Positions 10,220 through 20,030 of a stretch of DNA of 64,000 nucleotides are shown here, in pieces; within the stretch, counting starts at the first letter, position 1; every line of letters starts with the position of its first letter. The notes under the pieces were generated by a model that was not told the DNA's origin, searched no databases, and worked only from the letters and a program-made list of their open reading frames with translations. The position numbers and the translations under genes are program-made. Source of the DNA: Hortaea werneckii (taxonomy: Eukaryota; Ascomycota; Dothideomycetes; Mycosphaerellales; Teratosphaeriaceae); NCBI GenBank assembly GCA_037044905.1, contig JBAOKB010000093.1, positions 186,001 through 250,000 of the forward strand, written 5' to 3'.

Positions 10220-11605
10220 ATGATCAAGGCGGTTCATGGCAGTCTCGCTGATCCGCGGAGACTTGTCATAGCAGTCACCGCAGTCTTCGTCGTTGTCCTC
10301 GCGCTTTCACTCCTCCTCCGCTTTCAGGGATCCCCTCTGAAGGTGGCGGCCGGCACCGTTGATCAGCAGCTTTCATCAGCACCCACTACTTCCAACGACA
10401 CCGAGGATTGGTGGTCGGGCTTCGAACTTTCGCCAAAGCTGGTCGACACATTGAACCAAAAGTCTAGCGAAGAGCACATCGAGCTCGTCTCCCGCATTCC
10501 ACCAGCAGGCGATGGAACCTGGTTTAGCATAGACTTCCACGACCATGTCGGCTACAACCCGAACATCATTCCGCATCCGTCCAAAAAGGATACTTATATC
10601 GTAGTCGCTCTGCGGGACAAGAGCGCAGATGCGACCCAGGTCTGGAGATCGGAGCTGTACTGCGAAGCGAAGTTCGAGAACGGCACGCTGGTGTGTGTCA
10701 AGTCGCCACTGATCCTGCCCATCGGCTCAACAGTGAGCGATTTGTGTCAAGATGATCTGGATTTCTTCCAACCGATGCTGGGTCCCCACGATGCGCGTGT
10801 CTTCTATGGACCAAATGCGCCATACATAATCTACGGATCGCAGGGAAAGCAAAGCTGTCTAGGCCAGTGGCTGCACGATTTGCGTCGACTGGTCGAGTGG
10901 GACGCCAAAGACTTGCTCACCGACACCTCGCAGCCCTTTTTCTGGCCAACAAGTCTGAAGCGACCTCCGCCTGTAGATCTGAGGATCGAGAAGAATTGGT
11001 TCGTCTTCTGGGACGACCAGGGTGAGATGTATCTCCACTACGATGTCACGCCTCGCTCTTTTGCAAAGTTGAGCAGTAGTGGCGACGTGGGCAAAGATCT
11101 CGCCCCTCTTGCTGCAGAACACGACAAGGCGTGCATGGATAAATGCATGCCGAAGCTCAATTCGCCGCTGGAATGGGTTCACCAAGGGACCAATTCCCTT
11201 TCCGTCACACTTTGCAACCATTCGTCCCCCGATTGCGAAGGAGCCAGCACCTACATATTCACTATTATCCAACTGAAAACGTTCTACCTATTTCACGGGA
11301 TCTATGAGCCGTACGTCATGCTTTTCAATCCGAGCTCGCCTTTCGAGCTACATGGTCTGTCTTCCAAGCCGCTATGGTATTCGGGTCGATGGAAAAGCAA
11401 CGCGACCTGGACGATGGATTCAGATCCTATGCAGGAGCAGGGCGATCAGCTCTTCACGACTTCCATGAGCTGGAAAAGCAAGGGGAGGAAGTATCATGGC
11501 TACTTGGACGATGAGCTGTTCATCGCGATGGGTCGTGGGGATTCGGCGTCCAGAGGCTTGGTAGTGTTAGCAAAGGATCTACTGCAAGATCTTGCAATCT
11601 GTTGA
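10220..11605 (+). CDS. Type II membrane protein resembling beta-1,2-mannosyltransferases
   Basis: Reading from the ATG at 10220 gives 461 residues. The frame is open further upstream to 10112, but the hydrophobic anchor LVIAVTAVFVVVLALSLLL then sits at residues about 15-35 as in Golgi type II enzymes, so I prefer the later start. The luminal part contains GPHDARVFYGPNAPYIIYG followed by CLGQWLHDLRRL, and NWFVFWDDQGEMYLHYDV. This recalls the H-D-P/A-R-x-F...WLxDLR pattern of fungal GT91 beta-1,2-mannosyltransferases (Candida Bmt type), and the aligned features run in that order. That match is from memory and moderate. No introns. It pairs divergently with an acyltransferase, which suggests joint work on a glycan but does not prove it. 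Alternative: an uncharacterised fungal-specific secretory protein. Confidence 0.55.
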   Translation: MIKAVHGSLADPRRLVIAVTAVFVVVLALSLLLRFQGSPLKVAAGTVDQQLSSAPTTSNDTEDWWSGFELSPKLVDTLNQKSSEEHIELVSRIPPAGDGTWFSIDFHDHVGYNPNIIPHPSKKDTYIVVALRDKSADATQVWRSELYCEAKFENGTLVCVKSPLILPIGSTVSDLCQDDLDFFQPMLGPHDARVFYGPNAPYIIYGSQGKQSCLGQWLHDLRRLVEWDAKDLLTDTSQPFFWPTSLKRPPPVDLRIEKNWFVFWDDQGEMYLHYDVTPRSFAKLSSSGDVGKDLAPLAAEHDKACMDKCMPKLNSPLEWVHQGTNSLSVTLCNHSSPDCEGASTYIFTIIQLKTFYLFHGIYEPYVMLFNPSSPFELHGLSSKPLWYSGRWKSNATWTMDSDPMQEQGDQLFTTSMSWKSKGRKYHGYLDDELFIAMGRGDSASRGLVVLAKDLLQDLAIC

Positions 11606-12517
11606 TGGCCGGGAGGGCACTTCTCATACATCTTAACACAAAGAAGAGCGGATCTCGCCGAGCCACGCCATCTCAGCCAGTCTCCTTGCACTCGAGTCAG
11701 TTGCGAGAGCGCTTTTGGTCTCCCTTATTCTTTCAGTGGCCAAGCGCTCTTGGAACCATGGTTGGCATCGTCTTTGACACAGCAAGAATTGCAAGGACAA
11801 CTGCGATGTCACTGTCATAACAAGACACTGATGCTGTCGATCGCAGCCTTGGGACGAGAATACTCCGGGGTCCAAGCCGCGACCAAGAGACCACACGTAT
11901 CAACAACGGATGCGAATCTGCAACGAGCCATGGATGAGCAAGTGCCGTTGCTTAGCATATACTGGGTATCTGCCCCCCAGACGCGGGGATGGCCGCGAAG
12001 GAATCCTTGGCTGCATGCCACGAGACGAGTCAGTCCCGCTCTCCAAGACATTGCTTCTCGTCGCGTACTTATTCCGCCTACTTGGCTCCTTGCAAGCCCT
12101 TCGACCTGCCTGCCGCTTCTCTTGGACAATAGCTTCTTGGGGTGTCGAGACATCTTGCGGTATAACGAAATGGGACTTCCGGGTCTTGGCAGCGCTGTCC
12201 CATCTCTAGTCGCCACCGGTCATAGCTACGACACCCTTGATCTACCCTGATATATTCGGTCAAGTTCCGGAGAGAGAGTGGGCCAGATGTATATATTGGA
12301 TAGCATGTATGTGCGGAGGTGGAGATGCGGGGTATGGAGAAGATATCTTGGAGAAGGAGACACTGTATCAACCGGTTGGTATCGTGGTGAGGCGAGCCGC
12401 GGTCACAATAGAAGATAGATGGGAAGAGATAGTATAAAGGGCCGCTCCTCCAGGCGTTGTTTCTGTATCTCATTCCCAACTCCATCGTTGACATCGTTGA
12501 AAACTGTAACGCACGTG
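11606..12517. other. Intergenic upstream of MFS carrier
   Basis: Overlapping frames on both strands up to 166 codons show no family resemblance. The right end is the promoter of the MFS gene. Confidence 0.55.
12433..12438 (+). promoter_or_regulatory. Candidate TATA box of MFS carrier
   Basis: TATAAA about 80 nt before the chosen ATG at 12518. This also favours that start over the earlier in-frame ATG at 12419, which would lie upstream of the box. Confidence 0.45.
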
Positions 12518-14355
12518 ATGGCGGTTGAACAGAAACACACCCCCCGGCCAAGTGCTGAGGGCGCCGAGCCCGGCCATCATGTCGAGATGATGGTGCGCAC
12601 CCCGACCCAAAAGGCCCTTGGGCATATCGAAGACGAAGAGCTCAAAGACCACGAGCATCTCCCGGCTCCGGATCAAGTCATCGAGGACTTGGGTATTGCG
12701 AACTGGCGCGAGCTTGAGAAGAAGGTCGTCAGGCGTCTTGATATGACTCTGATGCCTTGCCTTTGGGTCCTGTATTTCTTCAATTACCTCGATCGAGCAT
12801 CGATTGCGTAAGTTTCCTTCATATCGCCAATTAGCACTTTTGGGGGAAGGAACGGCTGCTGAACGTTCTATAGTCAAGCTCGTATCAGTACCTTGGATCA
12901 GGACCTCGGTCTTCAGGACTACCAGTACAGCACGGCGGTAACGATCCTCAGTGTTGGGTAAGCTCAAGCGCTTTTTCGGAAAAACGGAGGTGTTTCTGAA
13001 TGCTAACTTGCCCAAAGCTACATCATCGGTCAGATCCCATCCAACATGATCATTGGCAAGGTCCGTCCCAGCGTGTATCTGTGCTGCATGGCCATGGTAT
13101 GGTCTGGCGTCTCCGCCGCGACGTGTGGCGCAAACAATTACAGAGATCTCGTGCTCCTCCGCTTTTTCTTGGGACTTGTGGAAGCTCCATTGTTCCCGGG
13201 TGTAAGTCTGATTCTATTGCCTTGGATCGCTCCCCAGGAAGAGTTGCTGACGTTGACGAAGGCTATCTATCTTCTCGGATGCTGGCACACTGTAAGTGAT
13301 CCGACTTCTGATGCTCTAGATGAGATTGCTAATAAGCTTCAGAGGAAGGAAGTTGCTCTACGGGTAGCCATTCTATACACCGGTCAAACAATCGCTTACT
13401 GCTGCGCTGGACTCATCGCAGCAGCTGTCTTCGGCACACTTACTGGCAAGGCTGGCCTTGCCGGCTGGCAGTGGCTTTTCATCGTACTTGCGACAGCTGG
13501 CGCGGGTACAGCGCTCGTTTGCGCATTTTTCCTGCCTGACTACCCGCACTCGAAGTCTGGAAGTGCGAGCTGGAGCATGACCGAGGACATGCGAAGAGTT
13601 GCTGCCGCTCGCATCATTGCAGACCGTGTCTCGACTTCTGAAGCTAAGGCCGGTGTCTTTCAAGGCTTGAAGATGGCGTTGAAGGATCTTAAGCTGTGGG
13701 CACTTGTTGGTGTCAACATCGGGCTTTCTGCCGCTTATGGCTTCAGTAACTTTTTCCCCTCCAGTGAGTCTCATACATCCCTTTGTATTGGTGCCACCCA
13801 AAGCTAACAGCGACCCTAGTCGTCGAAGGTTTTGGATATAGCAGAGTCGTCACCCTACTGCTCACGGCACCTCCGTACATCTTTGCCGCGATCGGATCCT
13901 TGATCAATTCCTGGCATTCAGACAAAGTTGGCGAACGTGGCTATCACTTTTCCGGACCCGTGGCAGTCGGCTGCATTGGTTACATTATCTGCCTCATTAC
14001 CCAAAACGGCGATGCCCGGTACGCCGCCTCCTACATCTTTGTTGGAGGCATGTACATTTCGAACTCGCTGGTAATGAGTTGGGTGACAGGCGTGATGGGA
14101 AGGACACCAGAGACTCGCGCCGTATCCGTGGCCATCATCAACGTACTTGGCCAAATAGGTAACATCATCGCACCATACTTCTTCGTGGAGTCCGACCGGC
14201 CGCGGTACCAGCTCGCCTTCATCATGATGATGGTCTTTGCACTCCTGTGTGTCAGCTGTGCGATGATTTTGAAGATCGGATTGGTTCGGGCGAACAAGAG
14301 GCTTTGGCGGGAGGCTGTAGCTGAAGAGAAGGCCTATCAGCCTTATTTGACTTGA
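12518..14355 (+). CDS. MFS transporter, allantoate permease (Dal5-like) family
   Basis: Proton-coupled carrier of the anion:cation symporter MFS branch, which imports organic anions such as allantoate, nicotinate or other vitamins. Six exons: 12518-12807, 12874-12957, 13018-13201, 13262-13291, 13343-13763, 13820-14355. They total 1545 nt and encode 514 residues. Introns 3 (60 nt) and 4 (51 nt) are both multiples of three without stops, so a plain open frame reads through them. Removing them restores LFPGAIYLLGCWHTRKEVALRVAILYTG, the normal family sequence. RRLDMTLMPCLWVLYFFNYLDRASIA at the N-terminus is the conserved first helix and D-R motif. Twelve membrane segments are expected. The substrate cannot be told from sequence. 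Confidence 0.87.
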
Positions 14356-14652
14356 GAGGGGAGTGGCAAAGGGTATAGAGCTGCGAGCTTGAGGATACAA
14401 AGATTGTAGAAAGGATAAGGAACTTTTTGGACAGTTTTCCGGTATGCGATAGAAACGAATTTTCTTCTCGTAGTGGATATGCTTCAAGGCAATGTCTATG
14501 CAATTAGATCGGATTTCCTAGAAGCCACATTGAGTCTTGCACCGATAGAGCAGCAAGTTAATCATGTTTACAGCATACAAGCTCGTAATCTTGGGCGGCA
14601 TCATACTTGCTTGCACAAAACTTTATAGGCGCGTGAGCAAGTCTCGTTCCAG

Positions 14653-15495
14653 CTAGTCGATGTCGTGGTCATCACCGTGGAAGAACCGCAGGATAGCTGC
14701 TGCAAGGACCTCTCCGTCGTGTTCGAGATGCGACGTCTGCTCTGCGTACTGTACTTCATCTCTGTTTTTCTCAGTAATAACACCAGCTTCGATGCGCAGC
14801 TGGAGCTGCCTGTGGACCATAGGTCCGTCGATTTCCAGGTGTCCTTGCGAGGTAAACAATCGGTCTCGAATGTAGAGGCCTTGGATCTTGGTATGCTCCG
14901 AGCTAGCCCAGTTATGAACCTTAGCTCCAGGAGGGAGGAGGTCTGTCGAGTCTGAGGATGGCATCGTTGTGACCTGATCCTGATGCATCTGGTGCAGTGC
15001 AAGCTTGGTATCATCCGTCAGGAAGAGCTTCTGGCCGACTTTTGTCAGGTCCATGTTCACATGTGCAAGTTCCCACTGCCTTCCGGGCGTTGGCTCAACT
15101 TTCGCGCCAAGAACGCGTCCCAGCAACTGATGGCCGAAGCAGATGCCACTGAACTTCATGCCAGGCCGTGTTCGCCAGAGATCGGTAATGAGAGACCGCA
15201 GGTCCTGTATCCACGGATCATTGCCGTGCGCATCGTACAAAGAGCCGGTAATGAGTACAGCGCGCACATCACCAGGGATGTCCTCGAATTTGGGTACATG
15301 GCCATGTTTTCCTTTCGCCGGGTCGTCAACCACATAATGCATATCCACATCAATTCCGAGAGGTGGATCGTGGTTCTGCCCTGCGGTCTTGAAAACGTGA
15401 CTAAACACCTGACCAAAGCTGCCCCTTTCCTGGAGGGTGTGAGGATGGGGAGAGTCTGTCTCCAGGACAAGCATCTTCACTTTCTCTGTGCTCAT
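14653..15495 (-). CDS. Class-I glutamine amidotransferase-like protein
   Basis: Cytosolic GATase1-fold protein of 280 residues from the ATG at 15495. An in-frame ATG at 15645 would add 50 residues. SGICFGHQLLGRVLG at about 125-140 carries the nucleophile-elbow Cys, and SQGHLEID near residue 220 the catalytic His. PGDVRAVLITGSLYDAHGNDPWI is the family's oxyanion-side strand. Stand-alone fungal proteins of this kind resemble the amidotransferase domain of GMP synthase but lack a synthetase domain, and most are uncharacterised; some act as peptidases on gamma-glutamyl compounds. Its 3' end faces that of the MFS carrier, 297 nt away. The later start is chosen because MSTEKVKMLVLETDSPHP begins directly at the fold's first strand; the longer N-terminus could be a targeting peptide. 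Confidence 0.8.
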   Translation of the reverse strand: MSTEKVKMLVLETDSPHPHTLQERGSFGQVFSHVFKTAGQNHDPPLGIDVDMHYVVDDPAKGKHGHVPKFEDIPGDVRAVLITGSLYDAHGNDPWIQDLRSLITDLWRTRPGMKFSGICFGHQLLGRVLGAKVEPTPGRQWELAHVNMDLTKVGQKLFLTDDTKLALHQMHQDQVTTMPSSDSTDLLPPGAKVHNWASSEHTKIQGLYIRDRLFTSQGHLEIDGPMVHRQLQLRIEAGVITEKNRDEVQYAEQTSHLEHDGEVLAAAILRFFHGDDHDID

Positions 15496-16099
15496 TTCGG
15501 CAGGTTTCCAGTAAGAACGTTGCTGGTTTGGAGGCAGCCGCGTTTGGACAAGTGTGCACCTGGTGCCAGGTAAGGGTGGTTTCCAATGTTTTGCTGAGAC
15601 TGTACAGAGTTCTCTAAGCCGCGTTAGCATAGCATTGAAGCTCAAGAAAGACGGGAACAGCGTGGTCAGAGTCTACGGGTCGTCGTAACGTTGATCACTA
15701 CTGAGTCGGAAGCGTCTACAAAGGCCATTATTATGACGTCGCCGCCTTTGGCAGGATGCGGTAGAAACAAGAGCGCTCTGGTAACGCATTTTGACTAATG
15801 CCAAGCCCCGAATGAGGCGTTGTCTAAGACAACTAAAGGATTGCTTTGCTTTCATTAATGTTTCAGTCGGGATTGAAGAAGAAAGATGTCCTCGAGGTTA
15901 TACATACTGTACAAGATCTCCACATTGATGAGAAATGCTTCTGTTGGAGACTGAGCACACCGATCAAGGATGTCTTTCGTGCTGAGCTCGCCAAGATGAA
16001 ATACAACAGAAATGCCGAGGTATCGCCTCGAGTTGCTCCCTTTGAACAGCGACTTTACATGACAGGAGCAGTGCATTGAACTGACTGCGACTTTCCAAC
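15496..16099. other. Divergent intergenic region
   Basis: Spacer between the divergent amidotransferase and GH18 genes. Nothing beyond the possible 50-codon extension of the former is supported. Confidence 0.55.
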
Positions 16100-17200
16100 A
16101 TGAATGCGCCAACAATACCAGCAAGGCCGGGTGCACCAAATAGCCGCCGGGTGGTGCTTTACCATCAAACGCACCATGGACCAAACAACGGTCCTCCCGT
16201 CTCGCTTCTACCTCTGATTACTCAAAACACGGGAGTCACACATGTCATAGTGGCCGCAATACATCTAAACGAAGGCCCCGGGAACATCACGCTGAACGAC
16301 CATCATCCGGACCATGAAAGGTTCGCAACTTTATGGGGTGAGGTGGCATGGCTACAGGCCAGCGGCGTGAAAGTGCTAGGCATGCTGGGCGGAGCCGCCC
16401 AAGGTAGCTTTGCAAGGCTGGATGGGGACGATACAGCTCGTTTTGAAGCGTACTACGCACCATTGAGGGATATGCTGCGCAAGCATAGACTCGACGGCGT
16501 AGATCTCGATATCGAGGAGCCTACGACCATCCCCGGAATCGTTCGTCTTATTGATCGTCTACGGGCAGATTTCGGGTCTGCCTTCCTCATTACGCTTGCG
16601 CCAGTGGCAACTGGTCTGCTCGTAAACACGCCACACCTTTCCGGCCCAGCGTTCAATTACCATGTGCTGGAGGCGATGCGGGGACACGAAATTGCATGGT
16701 ACAACGCCCAGTTCTACAATGGCTGGGGCGACTGCAGTAATCCTTTCTGGTATGAGACGATTATTCGCATTGGATGGAAGCCAGAGAAAGTCGTCATCGG
16801 CCTGCTCACAAATCCTGCCAATGGAGGCTCGGGTTATATTCAACAGCAGCACGTGGAAGCCGTGCTGCACAGCTTGCGCCAGAAACATCCAGACTTGGGC
16901 GGTGTGATGGGCTGGGAATATTTCAATGCACTGCCTGGTGAACAAGCGAGACCATGGGAATGGGCAGCAAGAATGTCTCGATGTCTGAACGCTCCGCTAC
17001 AGTTCGCTTCTTCACCAGCTCAACAAACGCCAGTCCGACCTTTCGGGCAAGAAGCTCTTTCTGCGCCTCCGCATCCATACCCAGCAGAAAGCGTCAAAAC
17101 ACTCCAAGATCTTGGATTCAGTCAGCAGCAGGCCATCGCTGCTTTGAACTCCACCAGTGGGAATGTAGAGTATGCTGCTGGACTCTTGTTTCAAGACTAA
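16100..17200 (+). CDS. GH18 glycosidase fused to a C-terminal UBA domain
   Basis: A 366-residue intronless protein. Residues about 15-300 form a GH18 TIM barrel: VVLYHQTHH as strand 1, VKVLGMLGGAA as strand 3, and LDGVDLDIEEP at about 134-144 matching the catalytic DxxDxDxE motif with the proton-donor Glu. WYNAQFYNGWG and GVMGWEYFNA correspond to later barrel strands. After a Pro/Gln linker, residues about 325-366 read ESVKTLQDLGFSQQQAIAAL followed by NVEYAAGLLF, a UBA (ubiquitin-associated) fold with its MGF-like loop written as LGF. There is no signal peptide, so the enzyme should act in the cytosol. GH18 includes chitinases and endo-beta-N-acetylglucosaminidases. A cytosolic ubiquitin-binding member would suit processing of N-glycans on misfolded proteins, but that is inference. 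The gene is complete. Confidence 0.8.
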   Translation: MNAPTIPARPGAPNSRRVVLYHQTHHGPNNGPPVSLLPLITQNTGVTHVIVAAIHLNEGPGNITLNDHHPDHERFATLWGEVAWLQASGVKVLGMLGGAAQGSFARLDGDDTARFEAYYAPLRDMLRKHRLDGVDLDIEEPTTIPGIVRLIDRLRADFGSAFLITLAPVATGLLVNTPHLSGPAFNYHVLEAMRGHEIAWYNAQFYNGWGDCSNPFWYETIIRIGWKPEKVVIGLLTNPANGGSGYIQQQHVEAVLHSLRQKHPDLGGVMGWEYFNALPGEQARPWEWAARMSRCLNAPLQFASSPAQQTPVRPFGQEALSAPPHPYPAESVKTLQDLGFSQQQAIAALNSTSGNVEYAAGLLFQD

Positions 17201-17461
17201 GCTCCCTTATACAATACACCAGTCAACCCTTAGCCCTTCTACCGACTAGACCTTTTCAGCCTTGTGCCACTGCCCAAAGTGCGCTTTGGTAGAAGTGTTG
17301 ACAATCTGTTGCTCACACGTCGGCTCAGTGACTTTGGGTATGGCTCACAGCCAATCTTGCTTGTACGCAATTGTAAAGCATCAGTATGCCTTGGGATGAA
17401 TCGCTGCCTACAAACGAACATTAGGAAGTTTATCAAACTACCGCATTTTCAAGTTGACGAC

Positions 17462-17821
17462 TTACCCCTCAGGCAATGCCCAGTACCACCTCCCATCTAT
17501 CTTGGTCAACTCATCTTCTGTCTTGAATCTCTTCTTCGTCAACAGAGCCTCTGCAAGCGATGCAAGCTCGTCGTCGTCGGCCATGAAAAGCTCCTCAGTC
17601 ACGTTGATTTTCTCTCTCCATTTGCTCAGAACATCTGCGGTAAGCTCTGGGTCGTCTTTGCTGGCTCCTAGCTGCGCTTGCATCTCGAACACCCGCTGCT
17701 GGAGTTTCTTCACGCACGCTAGACTGGCTGCATAAGTAGCATTACGCTCGCAGTATGTCCGCTGGGGTAGTGAGAGGTAATGTGTGTGCATCAAAGGGAG
17801 ACTGTTGTCGACGGCACTCAT
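17462..17821 (-). CDS. Small uncharacterised coiled-coil protein
   Basis: A 119-residue intronless frame. I do not recognise the family. Residues about 25-55 form an amphipathic helix (ASLACVKKLQQRVFEMQAQL), the middle is acidic, and the C-terminus ends DGRWYWALPEG. Amino-acid use is protein-like and no other frame competes. It is tail-to-tail with the GH18 gene. No signal peptide or membrane segment. Confidence 0.6.
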   Translation of the reverse strand: MSAVDNSLPLMHTHYLSLPQRTYCERNATYAASLACVKKLQQRVFEMQAQLGASKDDPELTADVLSKWREKINVTEELFMADDDELASLAEALLTKKRFKTEDELTKIDGRWYWALPEG

Positions 17822-17933
17822 CGTGCTAAATGCTTTCGAAACTTCATGTCTTGGGACAGAAGTCAGTCTGGAGGCAGATTTTGATCGTTGCCGAAGATTA
17901 TTTCAAAATTCACAAGCTCAAGACACAAGGGCT

Positions 17934-18241
17934 TCAATTGCGCTGGGTCATCCGCAGCTGATCAAAAGGGAAGGAACGCTTGCATTCACCAATGTAGCCG
18001 TCGTTTGCCGAGCCTTCAGTCACCACGACGCTATCATGTGACCGAATCTGATCAAGCCTCCACTCGTAGCCGACCGGATATACCAACAAGTCTTCGCTCT
18101 TGTGATATCCTGTCGAGTAGCGTTCCAATCTGGAAGCATGTCTCGAAAGACGATGACACTGACCATGTCGCCGAGCAGGTTCACGCCTCCCGCAACCAAC
18201 GCCAAGTGTTTGTAACACTTGGGACATATATGGAGCCTCAT
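17934..18241 (-). CDS. Possible small protein in two frames, unknown
   Basis: Two overlapping minus-strand frames each look protein-like over different parts. The first (from 18241) gives MRLHICPKCYKHLALVAGG with a CPKC knuckle, then NLLGDMVSVIVFRDML. The second ends at 17934 with YSTGYHKSEDLLVYPVGYEW and HDSVVVTEGSANDGYIGECK. Joining them near 18115-18150 needs one missing base, the same kind of break seen in many genes here. A single protein of about 100 residues is inferred. I recognise no family. It could also be a chance frame. Confidence 0.33.
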
Positions 18242-18486
18242 TCGGTTATACGTGTGACTGGGAAGAGCCCGTCAGGAAGTTTTGCTCCTGCTCATCTTGG
18301 TCCATTCACCACGTCCATATATTCAAGCCAAGTTCAGGCGACACCACTCCAGAAATGAAGCTCAAGGTCATTCTAATAGAGCAAAATATCGACGTTTGCA
18401 TTCTCGCTTCGGCTCAGGGGTATCTAGTGCATCATTCAAATCAGCCGACCCACAAAGGAGGACAACTCCGGGGTTGCCAACCCTGC

Positions 18487-19378
18487 TCATTGCGCGCCAA
18501 AATTCCAGTCATCAAAGTCTTCGTCGGCATCGTCATCACTATCATCGTCGTTATCCTCAGCGACAGCTTCCGGCACACCATCACCTTTCGGCCCGTCCTT
18601 CAGCGCACCATCGACCTCAACCCGCTTCCCACTTTCCATACTCCCCTTCCTCAACGCCTCCCTCTTTCCCTCAGCTTCCGTAACCTCTGCTCTAAACTAT
18701 CCATCTCCTCGAACTCCTCCTGCAAAGCCAGCGCAGCATCCTCCCGTTCATCCTCAAGCTCAGCATCGCGTCTTCCACGCTGCGCGCTCTGCTCCTCTCG
18801 CGCCTGCGCGGCCAATTCTTCCGCCGTGAGAGGCGCCGCTGAAATCGTCGCATCGGCCTGGATTGCGGCTGCCGCGTCGGACGGCTGTTCCATCGCTGCC
18901 AATTCGCGTTCGAAAGCCGCGAGCTCCGCTTCGTCGACCGCATCGTCGGTTGCGGATGGTGCGCCGCCGTTGGCTGGGGCTTCCGCTGGCTTGGTCACGT
19001 TCACGGCCGCAGTCGCGGCCGTAGCAAAGTCTCCGTCTCCATTATTACTCGCCTCGGTAGCTGTTCCTCTGCGTCCGGTGCTTCCTCTCCCGCCGAGCGT
19101 GCTCGCTTCTTGTCCTCCGGCGAAGGACTGTCCAGACTTTCCGCTTTTCTCTTCTTTCCCGTAGCTTCGACGTTCCTCGCTGCGGCCGCTTCTCTTGCCC
19201 TATCAAGGCGCAGTGTGTGTCCAGAGGAGTGTAAGTGGCCTTGCCATGCGGCCTCCGACTTGATCATCATCTCGCAGAGGTTACATAGCAGCCTCCCATC
19301 GCTCGTGTATGTGGCGTTGGGGTGTGTAATTCGGCGTGATGCGCGTTCTGCGCGAAGCATCGAGCGAACGTCGGCCAT
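18487..19378 (-). CDS. ZNF830-type zinc-finger protein, one frame break
   Basis: Nuclear coiled-coil zinc-finger protein of the ZNF830/CCDC16 family, tied in animals to splicing and early development. Exon 1 is 19378-19049, with a C2H2 finger CNLCEMMIKSEAAWQGHLH...H at residues about 32-54 and a basic KKRKAES...DKKRARS nuclear signal. A 59-nt GT-AG intron (19048-18990) is inferred because both flanks are then in phase. Exon 2 carries a long acidic coiled coil (ALQEEFEEMDSLEQRLRKLRE) and, after a frame break near 18655-18666, the acidic tail ending DFDDWNFGAQ, a usual C-terminus for this family. Spliced length is one base short of 278 codons, which agrees with one missing base at the G/A-rich break. 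The intron has a weak branch site and is the least certain part. Confidence 0.72.
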
Positions 19379-20030
19379 AGTTGTTCAGATGGTTGTTGTT
19401 GTGGAAGGGTTCAATGTCTCTACAGCGCCTTCGGCGAATTCACATGCAAGGCGCATGGAGCTTGGACCATTTCATCATTTTGCAGCGGAACAGCGGCTCA
19501 AACCGAAGCTAAGGTGTGCAGCTTCCCTTTTGGGCAGGAACACTCCAGTATTATTACTTGTTGGTATGCTAGCAGAGGATATGACCAATAATTCCTTGAT
19601 TATGAACGTAACAACACATTTGCAATTTTGCGAGAACATTATAGCCATCACATTCAATCAATCATGGAAGTTCAAGCGCTGAACCGCAGGGACAACTGTT
19701 TGATCGTCCAAACCAGTCTGCTCCCAGCGGTTACAACCCGAACTTTATACCATCTTTAGCCGTAAAGGCGGCGCTCGGATAGTCATTCGACCACCTGAAA
19801 CGTGGCAGTGAATAACGACAAAAATGTATCGGGATGTACTAGATGACATCTGTTCGTGCGTGTGGGCTTTGAAGAGTAATCGACAGCGTTTCAGCCGTCG
19901 CTTCCTCGAAGAAAGCAAACTTGTTCGTCAAGCGAGCGATGTAAAGTTCTTCTCAACATTGCTGTACAGCGCGCGACCTACACGGCGAAAGCGAAAGTGA
20001 AACATCTCCAAAGACAGCTCCAACCCTCCC
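19379..20030. other. Intergenic
   Basis: Upstream of the ZNF830-like gene and downstream of the RGG protein gene. No supported feature. Confidence 0.55.

Noticed and set aside
14653..15645. 330-residue form of the amidotransferase from ATG 15645
   Set aside because: Possible, but the extra 50 residues resemble no fold part and the ATG at 15495 starts exactly at the domain; kept as an alternative.
17201..18486. tRNA or other structured RNA in the spacers
   Set aside because: I looked for tRNA B-box-like sequence here and in other gaps and saw none convincing; a tRNAscan run would decide.
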